The notes under the pieces: model-generated
Told to the model about the DNA's origin: nothing
Seen by the model: only the letters and a program-made list of their open reading frames with translations
Databases searched by the model: none
Made by a program: the position numbers and the translations under genes
In this document: piece after piece, positions 27,690 through 36,495 of the stretch
Position numbering within the stretch: position 1 is the stretch's first letter
Layout: every line of letters begins with the position of its first letter
Origin: Bradyrhizobium sp. MOS002
GTDB taxonomy: Bacteria; Pseudomonadota; Alphaproteobacteria; Rhizobiales; Xanthobacteraceae
DNA length: 64,000 bases
Reading direction: 5' to 3'
NCBI RefSeq assembly: GCF_003020115.1
Contig: NZ_PYFX01000001.1
Span: 310,001 to 374,000, forward strand

Positions 27690-28297
27690 TTCTCATCGTC
27701 CTTGGTGGCCGGCTTCGGATAAAGCCGGACATAGACGAAGCGGCCGAGCGCGCCTGCGAGCACCGGCAAGGGCAGCGAGATGACGATGCGCCACAGCGTG
27801 AAGTCGGTGCCCATGATCGGGATTTCCCAGGCCACCGCCCGGCCATAGCCGATCAAGGTCCAGCTCACGACCATGGCGATGGTGGCACCGAAATCGGCGC
27901 CGACCGCGAGCAGCGCACTCGCCACGGGATAGGCGGTGAAGGGACCGCCGGGCAGGATCGCGCCGAAGGCGGTGCCGATCAGAAGGCCTTTCAAACCGGA
28001 TTTCGGCCCGAGCGCGCGCGAGACTTTTTCGTGCGGCAGGATCTCGGAGATGAACGCGCCGAGCAGGCAGCCGGCCAGCACGCGGGGCAGGATGCCGCCA
28101 AACAACGAGAGATCGTGGGTCAGTATTTCGAGAACACCGTCGGTGCCGTCACGCCGCCAGACCAGACCAGCGCTCACCGCCACCAGTGCTGCGATGATGA
28201 TAGTCGACCAGCCGATCGGCTTTCGCACGCGACCCGGCCGCGGCTCTGATTCCGCGTCCTCGGCGGGCGCCGGGTCTTTCGGGGAGGGTTCTGACAA
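27686..28297 (-). CDS. Half-size permease, first of a paralogous pair
   Basis: 203 aa. An acidic/proline-rich cytoplasmic N-terminus of about 28 residues precedes four or five membrane segments. The shared motifs are GAILPGGPFTAYPVASALL and RAVAWEIPIMGTDFTLWR. Overlap by 4 bp with the second permease implies equal synthesis and a heteromer that rebuilds the two-repeat fold of DUF318/ArsP-like permeases. It lies upstream of the zinc operon on the same strand but is separated by the Zur-like box, so it has its own promoter. Confidence 0.82.
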   Translation of the reverse strand: MSEPSPKDPAPAEDAESEPRPGRVRKPIGWSTIIIAALVAVSAGLVWRRDGTDGVLEILTHDLSLFGGILPRVLAGCLLGAFISEILPHEKVSRALGPKSGLKGLLIGTAFGAILPGGPFTAYPVASALLAVGADFGATIAMVVSWTLIGYGRAVAWEIPIMGTDFTLWRIVISLPLPVLAGALGRFVYVRLYPKPATKDDEN

Positions 28298-28433
28298 CGG
28301 GCGCGTTCGGCTCGAGGGTGATGCCCGTCCTGATTAAGGGCGCCGCAGATGCGATGCAAACAGTACGATGACGGGAGCGATGCGCACCTCGCGCAGGGCC
28401 ATGCGGACGAAGTGCGAATTCCGAACAGCAAAA

Positions 28434-28457
28434 AGGCGGCCGCTCCTGCGACCGCCT
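28434..28457 (-). terminator. Terminator of sodB
   Basis: Minus strand: AGGCGGTCGC, loop AGGA, GCGGCCGCCT, then TTTTT-like run (CCTTTTTGC). Ten pairs with one T-G wobble. It lies 120 bp after the sodB stop, beyond the palindromic repeat. Confidence 0.75.
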
Positions 28458-28467
28458 CTTTGTTTAT

Positions 28468-28565
28468 GTCATTCCGGGGCGGCCAAGCCGAACCCGGAAT
28501 CTCGAGATTCTCTGGTGCGGGAGCCCGCACCATAGTTCGATGCTGCGCATCGCCCCGGAATGACG
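28468..28565. repeat. Palindromic repeat, family C copy 1
   Basis: Begins GTCATTCCGGGGC and ends GCCCCGGAATGAC, with inner CCCGGAATCTCGAGATTC. Same ends as 49896-49995 and 61938-62036. Located just after sodB. Confidence 0.85.
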
Positions 28566-28575
28566 GAGTGAAGCC

Positions 28576-29172
28576 TCAGGCCTTGTCGAACAGCGACTCG
28601 ACATATTCCCAGTTCACGAGGTTCTCGACAAACGCCTTCAGATAGTCAGGACGGCGGTTGCGGTAGTCGATGTAGTAGGAGTGCTCCCAGACGTCGCAGC
28701 CGAGGATCGGGGTGGCGCCGTGCACCAGCGGATTCTCGCCGTTCGGGGTCTTGGAAATCTCGAGCTTGCCGTTCTTGACCTGGAGCCAGCACCAGCCGGA
28801 GCCGAACTGGCCGACGCCAGCCGCCTTGAAGTCCGTCTTGAACTTCTCGAAGCCGCCGAGGTCCTCGTTGATCTTCTTCTCGATCTTGCCCGGCAGCTTG
28901 GTGCCGCCGCCATTGGGCTTCATCCAGCTCCAGAAATGGATGTGGTTGTAGTGCTGGCCGGCATTGTTGAACACCGCGGGGTTCTTGCCGAACGAGCCCT
29001 TGACGATCTCCTCAAGGGACTTGCCTTCCCATTCGGTGCCCTTGAGCGCGTTGTTGCCGTTGGTGACATAGGCCTGATGATGCTTGTCGTGGTGGAATTC
29101 GAGCGTTTCCTTCGACATGAATTGCCCGAGGGCGTCATAGGCGTAGGGGAGTGGGGGCAGCGTAAAGGTCAT
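28576..29172 (-). CDS. sodB: Iron-type superoxide dismutase
   Basis: 198 aa Fe/Mn SOD. Metal ligands are His27 (EFHHDKHH), His77 (NHIHFW), Asp160 and His164 (DVWEHSYYIDY). The second-sphere Gln is in the N-terminal domain (AGQHYNH, Gln73), and the C-terminal place used by Mn enzymes holds Gly (PNGENPL). That pattern favours iron, or cambialistic use. No signal peptide, so cytoplasmic. Transcribed alone, with a strong terminator downstream. Confidence 0.96.
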   Translation of the reverse strand: MTFTLPPLPYAYDALGQFMSKETLEFHHDKHHQAYVTNGNNALKGTEWEGKSLEEIVKGSFGKNPAVFNNAGQHYNHIHFWSWMKPNGGGTKLPGKIEKKINEDLGGFEKFKTDFKAAGVGQFGSGWCWLQVKNGKLEISKTPNGENPLVHGATPILGCDVWEHSYYIDYRNRRPDYLKAFVENLVNWEYVESLFDKA

Positions 29173-29410
29173 GGGTGTTGTCCGCGACTGATGGGGGAAC
29201 GAGACTTAACGGTCACCCCTTATAGAAGGTTCCGTGGCCGTTAAATACCGCGATTTTTCCAAAAGGCGCGGTTCGGCGGCTTGGCCGGATTGCATAAAAT
29301 CGTCGCAAGGATGTCGGGCGTTTCAACCGGGCCGTAAAATATCATTGCCTTTGAGGTGCTTATGGCAGAACGAAACGCACCGACGGCGCGGAGATGCGAA
29401 AGAGAGAGCG

Positions 29411-29938
29411 ATGAGCATCGAGATTGACATTTTGAACGGCGGCGCCTCGTGGCGGATGGCGGAGCCGCTGCACCAGGCGGTCTTCGGACCTGATATCGTC
29501 GGGAAGCAGCCCTGGGCTCACGTCAAATGGGCCAATGCCGACCTGCGCGTGCTGATCGAGACGCCCGAGGATGGTCTCGTCTGCCACGTCGGCATCTACT
29601 TCCGCACCGTCACTTGGAACGGGCAGAAGGTTCACATCGGCGGCATCGGCGGCGTCTGCACGCGGGAGGACCGGCGCGGGCGCGGCTATGCGACCATGGC
29701 GATCGACGCCGCGCTGCACACCATGCGCGCCAACGAGGCGGTCCGCTTCGCGCTGCTGTTCTGCGAGCCGCACAATTTTGCGTTCTACGAGGCCCGCAGC
29801 TGGCTCCCCTTTAAGGGCGAGGTCTATTGCGAGCAGCCGGAGGGACGGATCCGCTTCACCCACATGGCGCCCTATGTCTGCAACATCGTCAGCGCGCCGA
29901 CGCTGGGCACCATCGACCTCTGCGGCCTGCCCTGGTGA
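29411..29938 (+). CDS. GNAT-family N-acetyltransferase
   Basis: 175 aa from the ATG at 29411, with AGAGAGAG just before it. The GNAT acetyl-CoA region GGVCTREDRRGRGYATMAID and the later CEPHNFAFYEARSWLPF are clear. It ends with a Cys-containing tail (LGTIDLCGLPW). Acceptor unknown. It lies 82 bp before the MATE exporter on the same strand, so cotranscription is possible, which would suit a resistance function. That is inference. Confidence 0.85.
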   Translation: MSIEIDILNGGASWRMAEPLHQAVFGPDIVGKQPWAHVKWANADLRVLIETPEDGLVCHVGIYFRTVTWNGQKVHIGGIGGVCTREDRRGRGYATMAIDAALHTMRANEAVRFALLFCEPHNFAFYEARSWLPFKGEVYCEQPEGRIRFTHMAPYVCNIVSAPTLGTIDLCGLPW

Positions 29939-30020
29939 GCCCTGCGTGAAGCGACGCTGGCGCCGGCGCTGCACGTTCTGTAATATGTCGATCATCATCT
30001 AATATTCCGCGCGGTGACAC

Positions 30021-31406
30021 ATGACGATCGACGCCTCGATAGACGCCGTGCCGCCGCCTGCCCCGGTCGCCTCCTCCATCGCCAGTCTTTTGACCGCACC
30101 GATCCTGCCCACCCTGCTGCGGCTCGCGATCCCCAATATGATAGCGATGGTCGGCAGCACGCTGGTCGCGATTGCCGAGACCTCCTATATCGGCCGGCTC
30201 GGCACCATCCCGCTCGCAGCGATCGCGCTGGTGTTTCCGTTCGCCATGCTGACGCAGATGATGAGCGCTGGCGCGATGGGCGGCGGCGTCTCGTCTGCGA
30301 TCAGCCGCGCGCTCGGCGCAGGCGATCGGACCCGTGCGGCGACGCTGGCGCTGCATGCCGCCATCATAGGCCTCTGCGGCGGGCTTTTCTTCACGGTGAC
30401 GATGCTCGTCTTCGGGCGCTCGTTCTTCACGCTGCTGGGCGGGCGCGAGCGCGTGCTCGAGGAAGCCAGCGGCTATTCGCAAATGCTGTTCTCCGGCGCG
30501 GTCGCGATCTGGCTCGTCAACACGCTGGCCTCTGTGATCCGCGGCACCGGCGACATGCGTCTGCCTTCGATGGCACTGATCGGGACGAGCGTGCTCCAGA
30601 TCGCGCTCGGCGGCACGCTGGGGCTCGGCCTGTTCGGCGTACCGCAATTCGGCATGCCCGGTGTCGCCGCCGGTCAGCTGATCGCGTTCACCTGCGCCGC
30701 GATTTTCTTCCTCTGGTATCTCTGGTCCGGCCGCAGCCGGCTGCCGCTGGATTTCCGCGCCTTCCATTTCGATCGCGCGTTGTTCTTCGACATCCTCAAG
30801 GTCGGCGCGGTCGCTTGCCTGTCGCCGCTCCAGACCGTGCTCACCATTTTGATCTTCACCAAGATCCTGGCGACGTTCGGTACCGAGATGCTGGCCGGTT
30901 ATGGCATTGGCTCACGGCTGGAATTCTTGCTGATTCCGATCACCTTCGCCTTCGGCATCGCCTCGGTGCCGATGGTCGGCATGGCGATGGGCGCCGGACA
31001 GGTGAAGCGCGCGCGGCGCGTGGCCTGGACCGCGGCCGCGGCCTCGGGAATCACGGTGGGTCTGATCGGCGTCATCATCGCGCTCGATCCGTCACTGTGG
31101 GTTTCGCTCTTCACCAGGGATCCCGGCGTTGCCGCCGCCGCGCACAGCTACTTCCACTGGGCGGGCCCGACCTTCGTGTTCTTCGGCATCGGCGTGTCGC
31201 TGTATTTCTCCTCGCAAGGCGCAGCGCGCGTCGGCGGCCCCGTGCTCGCCTCCACCGCGCGGCTTCTGATCGTCGCGATCGGCGGCGGCAGCCTGATGAT
31301 GGCGCAGGCTCCGGCCTGGACCCTGTTCGCGCTGGTGGGCGGCGCCATGGCGGTGTTCGGGCTGTCGACCGCAGGCTCGGTCGCCTTCGCGCGCTGGGGC
31401 AAATGA
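30021..31406 (+). CDS. MATE-family multidrug efflux protein
   Basis: 461 aa with twelve hydrophobic segments in two homologous halves. LRLAIPNMIAMVGSTLVAIAE near residue 35 and FGTEMLAGYGIGSRLEFL near 285 are the matched half starts seen in MatE domains. Exports organic cations or drugs in exchange for Na+ or H+ across the inner membrane; substrate unknown. The ribosome site is weak (GGTGAC). Confidence 0.92.
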   Translation: MTIDASIDAVPPPAPVASSIASLLTAPILPTLLRLAIPNMIAMVGSTLVAIAETSYIGRLGTIPLAAIALVFPFAMLTQMMSAGAMGGGVSSAISRALGAGDRTRAATLALHAAIIGLCGGLFFTVTMLVFGRSFFTLLGGRERVLEEASGYSQMLFSGAVAIWLVNTLASVIRGTGDMRLPSMALIGTSVLQIALGGTLGLGLFGVPQFGMPGVAAGQLIAFTCAAIFFLWYLWSGRSRLPLDFRAFHFDRALFFDILKVGAVACLSPLQTVLTILIFTKILATFGTEMLAGYGIGSRLEFLLIPITFAFGIASVPMVGMAMGAGQVKRARRVAWTAAAASGITVGLIGVIIALDPSLWVSLFTRDPGVAAAAHSYFHWAGPTFVFFGIGVSLYFSSQGAARVGGPVLASTARLLIVAIGGGSLMMAQAPAWTLFALVGGAMAVFGLSTAGSVAFARWGK

Positions 31407-31499
31407 GCACAGGCAAACAAACGCAGGAATGTGATTCCGTCCAGCGTTGCACTATCCCGCTAGGCTGCTATGGAGGCGCTCCATTTCGGGGCTCTCTCC

Positions 31500-31934
31500 A
31501 TGACTTCCGGATTCGCTGCTCTCATCGTCCTTCTGGCTGCACTCCTTGGCGCGACTGCCGCCCATGCGCAGAGCGCCGACGGGACCTGGTTGACCCAGGC
31601 CGGCGATGCCCGCGTCAAGATCGGCAAATGCGGCGGCGGCATCTGCGGCAATGTCGTCTGGCTGCGTGAACCCCACGACACCGCGACCGGCCAGCCCGCC
31701 ACCGACAGCAAGAATCCCAATCCCGCCCTCGCCAGGCGCCCGATGATCGGCTTGCCATTGTTCAGCGGCATGCAGCCTTCAGGGCCGAACAAATGGTCGG
31801 GCCAGATCTACAATGCCGACGATGGCAGCACCTATGCGAGCAGCGTTACGATGACATCAGCGGATTCGCTGCGGGTCGAAGGCTGCATCGGCGCGCTCTG
31901 CGGCGGCGAAACGTGGACGCGCGCGGGGCGCTAA
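31500..31934 (+). CDS. DUF2147 exported protein
   Basis: 144 aa from ATG 31500 (an ATG at 31470 is an alternative). Signal peptide LIVLLAALLGATAAHAQS is followed by the DUF2147 domain, ADGTWLTQAGDARVKIGKCG to GGETWTRAGR. Two CxxxxC-like pairs (CGGGICG and CIGALCGG) may form disulfides in the periplasm. Function of the family is not known. It ends 4 bp from the convergent DUF3095 gene. Confidence 0.85.
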   Translation: MTSGFAALIVLLAALLGATAAHAQSADGTWLTQAGDARVKIGKCGGGICGNVVWLREPHDTATGQPATDSKNPNPALARRPMIGLPLFSGMQPSGPNKWSGQIYNADDGSTYASSVTMTSADSLRVEGCIGALCGGETWTRAGR

Positions 31935-31938
31935 CGCT

Positions 31939-33078
31939 TCACGCCGTCATCGCCTTCAGCGCCGTCGCCGCCGAGGCGTAGCCACCCCGCGCGCCGTCGA
32001 TGAAATGGACATGGTCGCTGCGCAGCGCCGACGGGGTGAAGCAGGTCATCATCGCGGCGTCCTGCTGGTGGAGGCCGTAACGCACGATGCCGTCGCGCGC
32101 GGCCGCAGCGAGGCGATCGCTGAGGGCGCGTTCGAGTTCCGGCGTACAGTCGAGGATCATCCGCAGGCCATCGTCATATTTCCGGAAATCGGAGTTCTCC
32201 ACGACCTGCCGCGTATAGAGCTTCGGCACGAAGCCGCCGACCTTGAGGTCGAAGCGCATGATCAGATAGACGAACAGCGTATAGGCCAGCACGCTGGCGC
32301 GGCGTGCAAGGAGCGGACCTCCGCGCTTGGTACGCGCCTCATAGTCCAGCCCCTGCGGCGGCCATGTCAGCGGCGGCCCTTGCGACGGCACGGGCCGACC
32401 GGCGTCCGGACTGCGCTCGACGAGATGGATGACGTCCTCGATCACCTTCCGGAAGGCCCGCGGGTCGGCGCCCTCCGTCGGCATCACCAGCACCGACAGA
32501 ATCAGGCCGCGCGCAGCCGGAATCACCTCGAACCGGCAGGACAGGCCGGAGAGATCGGGCTGCGTGCCCGCCGGCGCTTCAGCTATCGCAAACTCGCCGC
32601 GCTTCATCGCGGCGTCGGCCCAGGCGAGCCCACCGCCCGAGAACATCGCATAGGACAAATTGGCCGACGGACCGAAGCGCGCGACGCGGACGTCGAGGCC
32701 CCGCGCACGGATGGCACTCACCGGCACCAACGCGACGCGCATCCCCAAATCGAGATCTTCGCGCACCCAGGTCGCGGTCGCAGCCAAAGCCTCGCGGGCC
32801 AGCTCGAGATCGCGAGGCGCGACCGCGAAACTCGCGCCGTCGCCGCCGAACACGAAGGGAAATTCGCGTCCCTCCAATGCGTTCGTCACCGCCGCGATCA
32901 CGGCGGCACCGGCCATATTCACCGCCTTGTAGCGCTGCGCCGCGATGGCCTTGGTGGAATCCACGATGTCGGCAACGCCGATGCTCCAGTCGTCCGGCAG
33001 CGGCGAATACAAAGCGGGGTCCATCAGGCTGGTGAAGCCGCGAAAGACCGGAATGCCGCTATAGAAGGCTGATGTCAT
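31939..33078 (-). CDS. DUF3095 / class III nucleotide-cyclase-like protein
   Basis: 379 aa from the ATG at 33078 (MTSAFYSGIPVF). The region SIGVADIVDSTKAIAAQRYK and FPFVFGGDGASFAV resembles the two metal-binding aspartate motifs of class III adenylate/guanylate cyclase domains (DIxxST and FGGDG). The C-terminal half, including FVPKLYTRQVVENSDFRKYDDGLRM split around the Arg, is typical of DUF3095. Whether it makes a cyclic nucleotide is not established; purine-selecting residues cannot be assigned by eye. No membrane segment is obvious apart from a hydrophobic stretch near 290. Confidence 0.8.
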   Translation of the reverse strand: MTSAFYSGIPVFRGFTSLMDPALYSPLPDDWSIGVADIVDSTKAIAAQRYKAVNMAGAAVIAAVTNALEGREFPFVFGGDGASFAVAPRDLELAREALAATATWVREDLDLGMRVALVPVSAIRARGLDVRVARFGPSANLSYAMFSGGGLAWADAAMKRGEFAIAEAPAGTQPDLSGLSCRFEVIPAARGLILSVLVMPTEGADPRAFRKVIEDVIHLVERSPDAGRPVPSQGPPLTWPPQGLDYEARTKRGGPLLARRASVLAYTLFVYLIMRFDLKVGGFVPKLYTRQVVENSDFRKYDDGLRMILDCTPELERALSDRLAAAARDGIVRYGLHQQDAAMMTCFTPSALRSDHVHFIDGARGGYASAATALKAMTA

Positions 33079-33253
33079 CGGATGATGCCGGATGGTTGGG
33101 ACGCGCGTCCAAAAGACATACGGAGCAGGATCGATCCGGGTTCGCCGGGCGGCGCCCCCTCGCAATCATTGGCTGAAATGGACCCGGACAACAAGATGAG
33201 GGCGCTGCAATGCCACAGGAGGTCATTGATCGGCATCAAACAGCCGGCCGCAA

Positions 33254-33679
33254 ATGGCGTCTAGTCTCGATGATCTGACATGGTTGCGCGGGAACATCGA
33301 CGTGTCTGACTTCGACAGGAAGGACTCCATCGCTCCGCTACGCCGGCGCACCGGGCGCGATCCGATCAGTGCGGTGAAGATGCCGGAAAGCCTGACCGCG
33401 GCCGTCGATATGTGGGCCGAAACCCGTCACCTGTCGCGCTCGGATGCTATCCGCGAGCTGGTCGAGCTGGGCCTGAAGGTCGCGCCCCCGGCACTCACAC
33501 CAGGCCACCCGCTCGCTTCGGATGCCACCAGGATCGAAGAGCTTGCGGTGCATGAACTCGAGGGGCTGCTCGATCCTGCCCTGTCTGAAGACGAGCGCGA
33601 GCGCCGGATCCGCCGCCTGACCGACGGCCCGCCGGAGTTCTCACACGAGCGGATTGACCTGCCGAAGCACCGGACCTGA
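33254..33679 (+). CDS. Ribbon-helix-helix DNA-binding protein
   Basis: 141 aa. A ribbon-helix-helix core spans about residues 38-76: strand ISAVKMPESL, then helices AAVDMWAETRH and SRSDAIRELVELGLK. The C-terminal half is acidic and ends in a charged segment (LSEDERERRIRRLTDGPPEF). It may be an antitoxin-like or autonomous regulator; no toxin gene is adjacent. Start uncertain: GTG 33302 with GGGAAC upstream is an alternative. Confidence 0.75.
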   Translation: MASSLDDLTWLRGNIDVSDFDRKDSIAPLRRRTGRDPISAVKMPESLTAAVDMWAETRHLSRSDAIRELVELGLKVAPPALTPGHPLASDATRIEELAVHELEGLLDPALSEDERERRIRRLTDGPPEFSHERIDLPKHRT

Positions 33680-33683
33680 ATGT

Positions 33684-33899
33684 CTAGTGCAGCTTCTCAT
33701 CCTGACGCTTGCGTAGCGTAGATGCGGGCACGTCGTGGCAGCCGACCAGACGCACGAATTTCTGCGGATACATTTCGTAACCGTTATCACCGCAATTTTG
33801 ATGAGACATCGGCTGGCAGTGAATGGGCTGGCAGTGAACGTCGCTTTGCTGTGCGCAAGATGGCTTTGCCGACGCCTTGCCCGGGTTTGAAGCGGTCAT
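33684..33899 (-). CDS. Possible Cys/His-rich 71-aa microprotein
   Basis: Open frame of 71 codons with a good ribosome site (GGGAG seven bases before ATG 33899). It contains a duplicated HCQPIHCQPM block and further Cys at HQNCGD and LVGCHD, five Cys and six His in all, and a basic C-terminus (STLRKRQDEKLH). No family recognised. Third-position GC is lower than in the neighbours. It fills most of the 346-bp space between the RHH gene and the SDR gene; the rest holds two ATCGATTG repeats (33926-33933 and 33945-33952). Confidence 0.35.
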   Translation of the reverse strand: MTASNPGKASAKPSCAQQSDVHCQPIHCQPMSHQNCGDNGYEMYPQKFVRLVGCHDVPASTLRKRQDEKLH

Positions 33900-34025
33900 G
33901 GACTGCTCCCTATCGAATAGGGCAGATCGATTGACGTAACACCAATCGATTGCGAGGTATCTTACGACCAAATCCGGATGATGTCATTGCGCGGGATCAA
34001 CGCAATTGTGGCGGTGGAGTTCCGC

Positions 34026-34748
34026 CTACGCCGTGTTGCCGGCGTCGACCGTGAACACAGTCCCCGTCACATTGCGACCGCCCTCCCCCAGCAAATATTC
34101 CACCATACGCGCGACGTCGTCGGTCTCCGGCAGGCGGCGCAGCGCGCTGCGGCCGGCGATGCGCTTGCGGCTGTCGTCGGAGAGATTGTGCGTCAGCTCG
34201 GTGTCGATGAAACCGGGCGCGATTGCGTTCACGGTGATGCCGAGCTTGCCGACCTCGCGCGCGAGCGAACGGGTGAAGCCTGTGGCGGCGGCCTTGGTCG
34301 CACCGTAAACGGACAGGCCGTTATAGCCTGTCGTCGCGATGATCGAGGAGATGTTGATGATGCGGCCGGCGCCATCGGCCATCATCTGGCGCGCGACATA
34401 TTTGGTGAGAATGATCGGCGACAGCACGTTGAGCTGCACCAGCGCCTCGATCTCGGAATTGTGCATGGTCGCGAGCAGGCCTTCGGTGCCGAGGCCGGCA
34501 TTGTTGACGAGGCCGTAGATCGGGCCGAATTCGTCGCGCACGAGCTTTGCATAGGTCGGAATCGCGTCGATTACGGCGAGGTCGCAGGCGCGGAAATGCA
34601 GGCGCCCCTCCGACCCGGCAATCGCGGCCTTGAGCTCGTCGCTCTCGCGCCGCGCCGCCGCGATCACGTTGTAGCCGGCGCCAATGAGGCGCTGGCCGAT
34701 CGCAAGGCCGATACCGCGGCTGCCGCCGGTGACGAGAACATTATGCAT
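34026..34748 (-). CDS. SDR family 3-oxoacyl-[ACP] reductase-like protein
   Basis: 240 aa classical short-chain dehydrogenase. NAD(P) motif TGGSRGIG at 7-14, NNAG near 85, catalytic Ser in NISSIIA and Tyr/Lys in YGATK near 153. An Arg-rich AAARRESDE after strand 2 favours NADPH. FabG-like. The ATG overlaps the adenylating-enzyme stop by 8 bp, so it probably acts on the ACP-bound product of that enzyme. Confidence 0.9.
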   Translation of the reverse strand: MHNVLVTGGSRGIGLAIGQRLIGAGYNVIAAARRESDELKAAIAGSEGRLHFRACDLAVIDAIPTYAKLVRDEFGPIYGLVNNAGLGTEGLLATMHNSEIEALVQLNVLSPIILTKYVARQMMADGAGRIINISSIIATTGYNGLSVYGATKAAATGFTRSLAREVGKLGITVNAIAPGFIDTELTHNLSDDSRKRIAGRSALRRLPETDDVARMVEYLLGEGGRNVTGTVFTVDAGNTA

Positions 34749-36129
34749 CGGTGCGCGCCAGTTTTCCGGCCGGCGTGACGTCGAGCGCCTCGACGAAGCG
34801 GATCACCGCCGGCACCTTGTGGGACGCGAGCTGCGCGCGGCACTGATCCAGGATCTGGTCGCGGATCTCTTTCGCGCGCGCCGGATCGGTGCCGTCGGCG
34901 AGGATCACGTCGGCGACGACGATGCCGCCGGTGATCGGGCTCTTGCGTGACTTCGCCCGCGACATCCACACGTCGGGATGACGGTTGATCACCGCCTCGA
35001 TCTCTTCGGGGTGAACCTTCAGCCCACCGATATTGATAATGCCGCCGCGGCGACCGACGAAATAGTAGCGGTCGCCGCGCAATTCGACGACATCGCCGCT
35101 GTCGACATAGCCGTCTGCATCGGTGAGCGCAGCCGCGTCGCGGCCGATGTAGGCGTGCGCCGTGCGCGTCGAACGGATGCGGAGCGAGCCGTCGACGACC
35201 TTCATCTCGACGCCGTTGCGGTTGCCGAGATAGTCGGCGGGAAAGCCTTCCAGCCCGTCATTGACGGCAAAGCCGACGCCGGCCTCGGTCGATGCATAGG
35301 CATGGCCGACGGAGGAATTCGGAAACGCCGCCTTCAGCCCGTCCAACACCGCCTGGTCGGCGATCTCGCCGGAGAGGCGGACATAGCGCGGCGCGAACTG
35401 CGCGGCCGAGCCGCTCATCAACAGCTTGCGCCAGTGCGAGGGCGTGCCGGAGATATGGGAGACGCCGCGCGCGTTCAGCCGCGTGACGTGATCGGCGAGC
35501 GCCTCATGCGGGTCGGACAGCACCATCGAACCGCCCGAGAGGACGGCGCGGAGGAATATCTGCAGGCCGCCATAGCGGCGGATGTCGTAGAACGTCGCCC
35601 ATACTGGCGCGGGTCCGCGCGCTGGGCCTTCGGCGACGATGGCGCCGGTGAGTGCTTCCAGCGTATGGCCGACAATTTTCGGCACGCCCGACGTGCCCGA
35701 AGTGAGCATCAGCCATTCCGTGGCGCGTTCGGTCATGGCCGGTGCGGTAGCCTGACGCGGCAATTGTGCGGTGACGACCAACGGCACGCCGGTCTCGGCC
35801 CAGCGATCGGGCTCGTCGGTGACGACGGCATCGATCCCGGCGTCCGCGATCAGCGCGTCGAGATGCGCGGGGTTGAGATCGGGCGGGCACAGCAGCATGC
35901 GGCGGGCCACACCGTCGAGCTCGATCATGGCAAGGCCCGAACGGAGCTGGTCGGACAATTTCAGCAGCACGGCACGGCCGGACAGCTCGCGCAGGCGGCC
36001 ACCCAGGACCGTCTGCGACAGTATATCCGTCAGCGACACGGCATCGTACGCATCCGACAGCGTGCGGCCGGTCAGCTCCGCGCCGAGATAGTCGCGAAGC
36101 GCAAAGATCTCACGCGGGGACATTTTCAT
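34741..36129 (-). CDS. Stand-alone class I adenylate-forming enzyme (acyl-ACP/acyl-CoA ligase-like)
   Basis: 462 aa from ATG 36129 (36123 is an alternative). ANL superfamily motifs: MLTSGTSGVPK (A3) near residue 165, YASTEAG (A5), YVDSGDVV (A7), GRRGGIINIGGLKVHPEEIE (A8) and the catalytic Lys in TPAGKLART (A10). It overlaps the acyl carrier protein gene by 20 bp and the SDR gene by 8 bp. The shortened N-terminus and coupling to an ACP suggest it loads an acid directly onto that ACP. Substrate unknown. Confidence 0.85.
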   Translation of the reverse strand: MKMSPREIFALRDYLGAELTGRTLSDAYDAVSLTDILSQTVLGGRLRELSGRAVLLKLSDQLRSGLAMIELDGVARRMLLCPPDLNPAHLDALIADAGIDAVVTDEPDRWAETGVPLVVTAQLPRQATAPAMTERATEWLMLTSGTSGVPKIVGHTLEALTGAIVAEGPARGPAPVWATFYDIRRYGGLQIFLRAVLSGGSMVLSDPHEALADHVTRLNARGVSHISGTPSHWRKLLMSGSAAQFAPRYVRLSGEIADQAVLDGLKAAFPNSSVGHAYASTEAGVGFAVNDGLEGFPADYLGNRNGVEMKVVDGSLRIRSTRTAHAYIGRDAAALTDADGYVDSGDVVELRGDRYYFVGRRGGIINIGGLKVHPEEIEAVINRHPDVWMSRAKSRKSPITGGIVVADVILADGTDPARAKEIRDQILDQCRAQLASHKVPAVIRFVEALDVTPAGKLARTDA

Positions 36130-36355
36130 AGGCCCGCACGAAATCGCCCACGGTGGCGGGGAACGCTGCGTCCTCGGAAATGGTGAAGGGGTCGACGCCG
36201 GTCTCGTCCTCGAGGCGCGCCACCAGGATGGCGAAGGCGAGCGAGTCGAAGCCCGTCTCGTGGAGGGACAGATCGTCCGAGAGTGCGGGAAGCGCGACGT
36301 GCTGCTCCTTGGCGATCTGCTGGATCGCTTCAATGACCTTAGACCGTACCGACAT
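36110..36355 (-). CDS. Discrete acyl carrier protein
   Basis: 81 aa. The phosphopantetheine site is GFDSLAF with Ser38. Acidic four-helix layout is typical of type II carrier proteins, but it is not the fatty-acid AcpP (which has DSLD and more acid). It overlaps the adenylating-enzyme gene. First gene of the ACP - ligase - SDR run. A 140-bp A/T-richer gap upstream may hold its promoter. Confidence 0.9.
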   Translation of the reverse strand: MSVRSKVIEAIQQIAKEQHVALPALSDDLSLHETGFDSLAFAILVARLEDETGVDPFTISEDAAFPATVGDFVRAYENVPA

Positions 36356-36495
36356 GGCTGGCTCGCTTCTGTTGTCGTTCGTGTTGCGGCGGTTCTTGAT
36401 GACCGCCTCCCTTGGCCGCTTGTTTACCCGACAGAAGTAAATGGCTTCTTGGACAATTCGGATAAAATTGGACCTATCTCCGAATTTTCGCGCGG

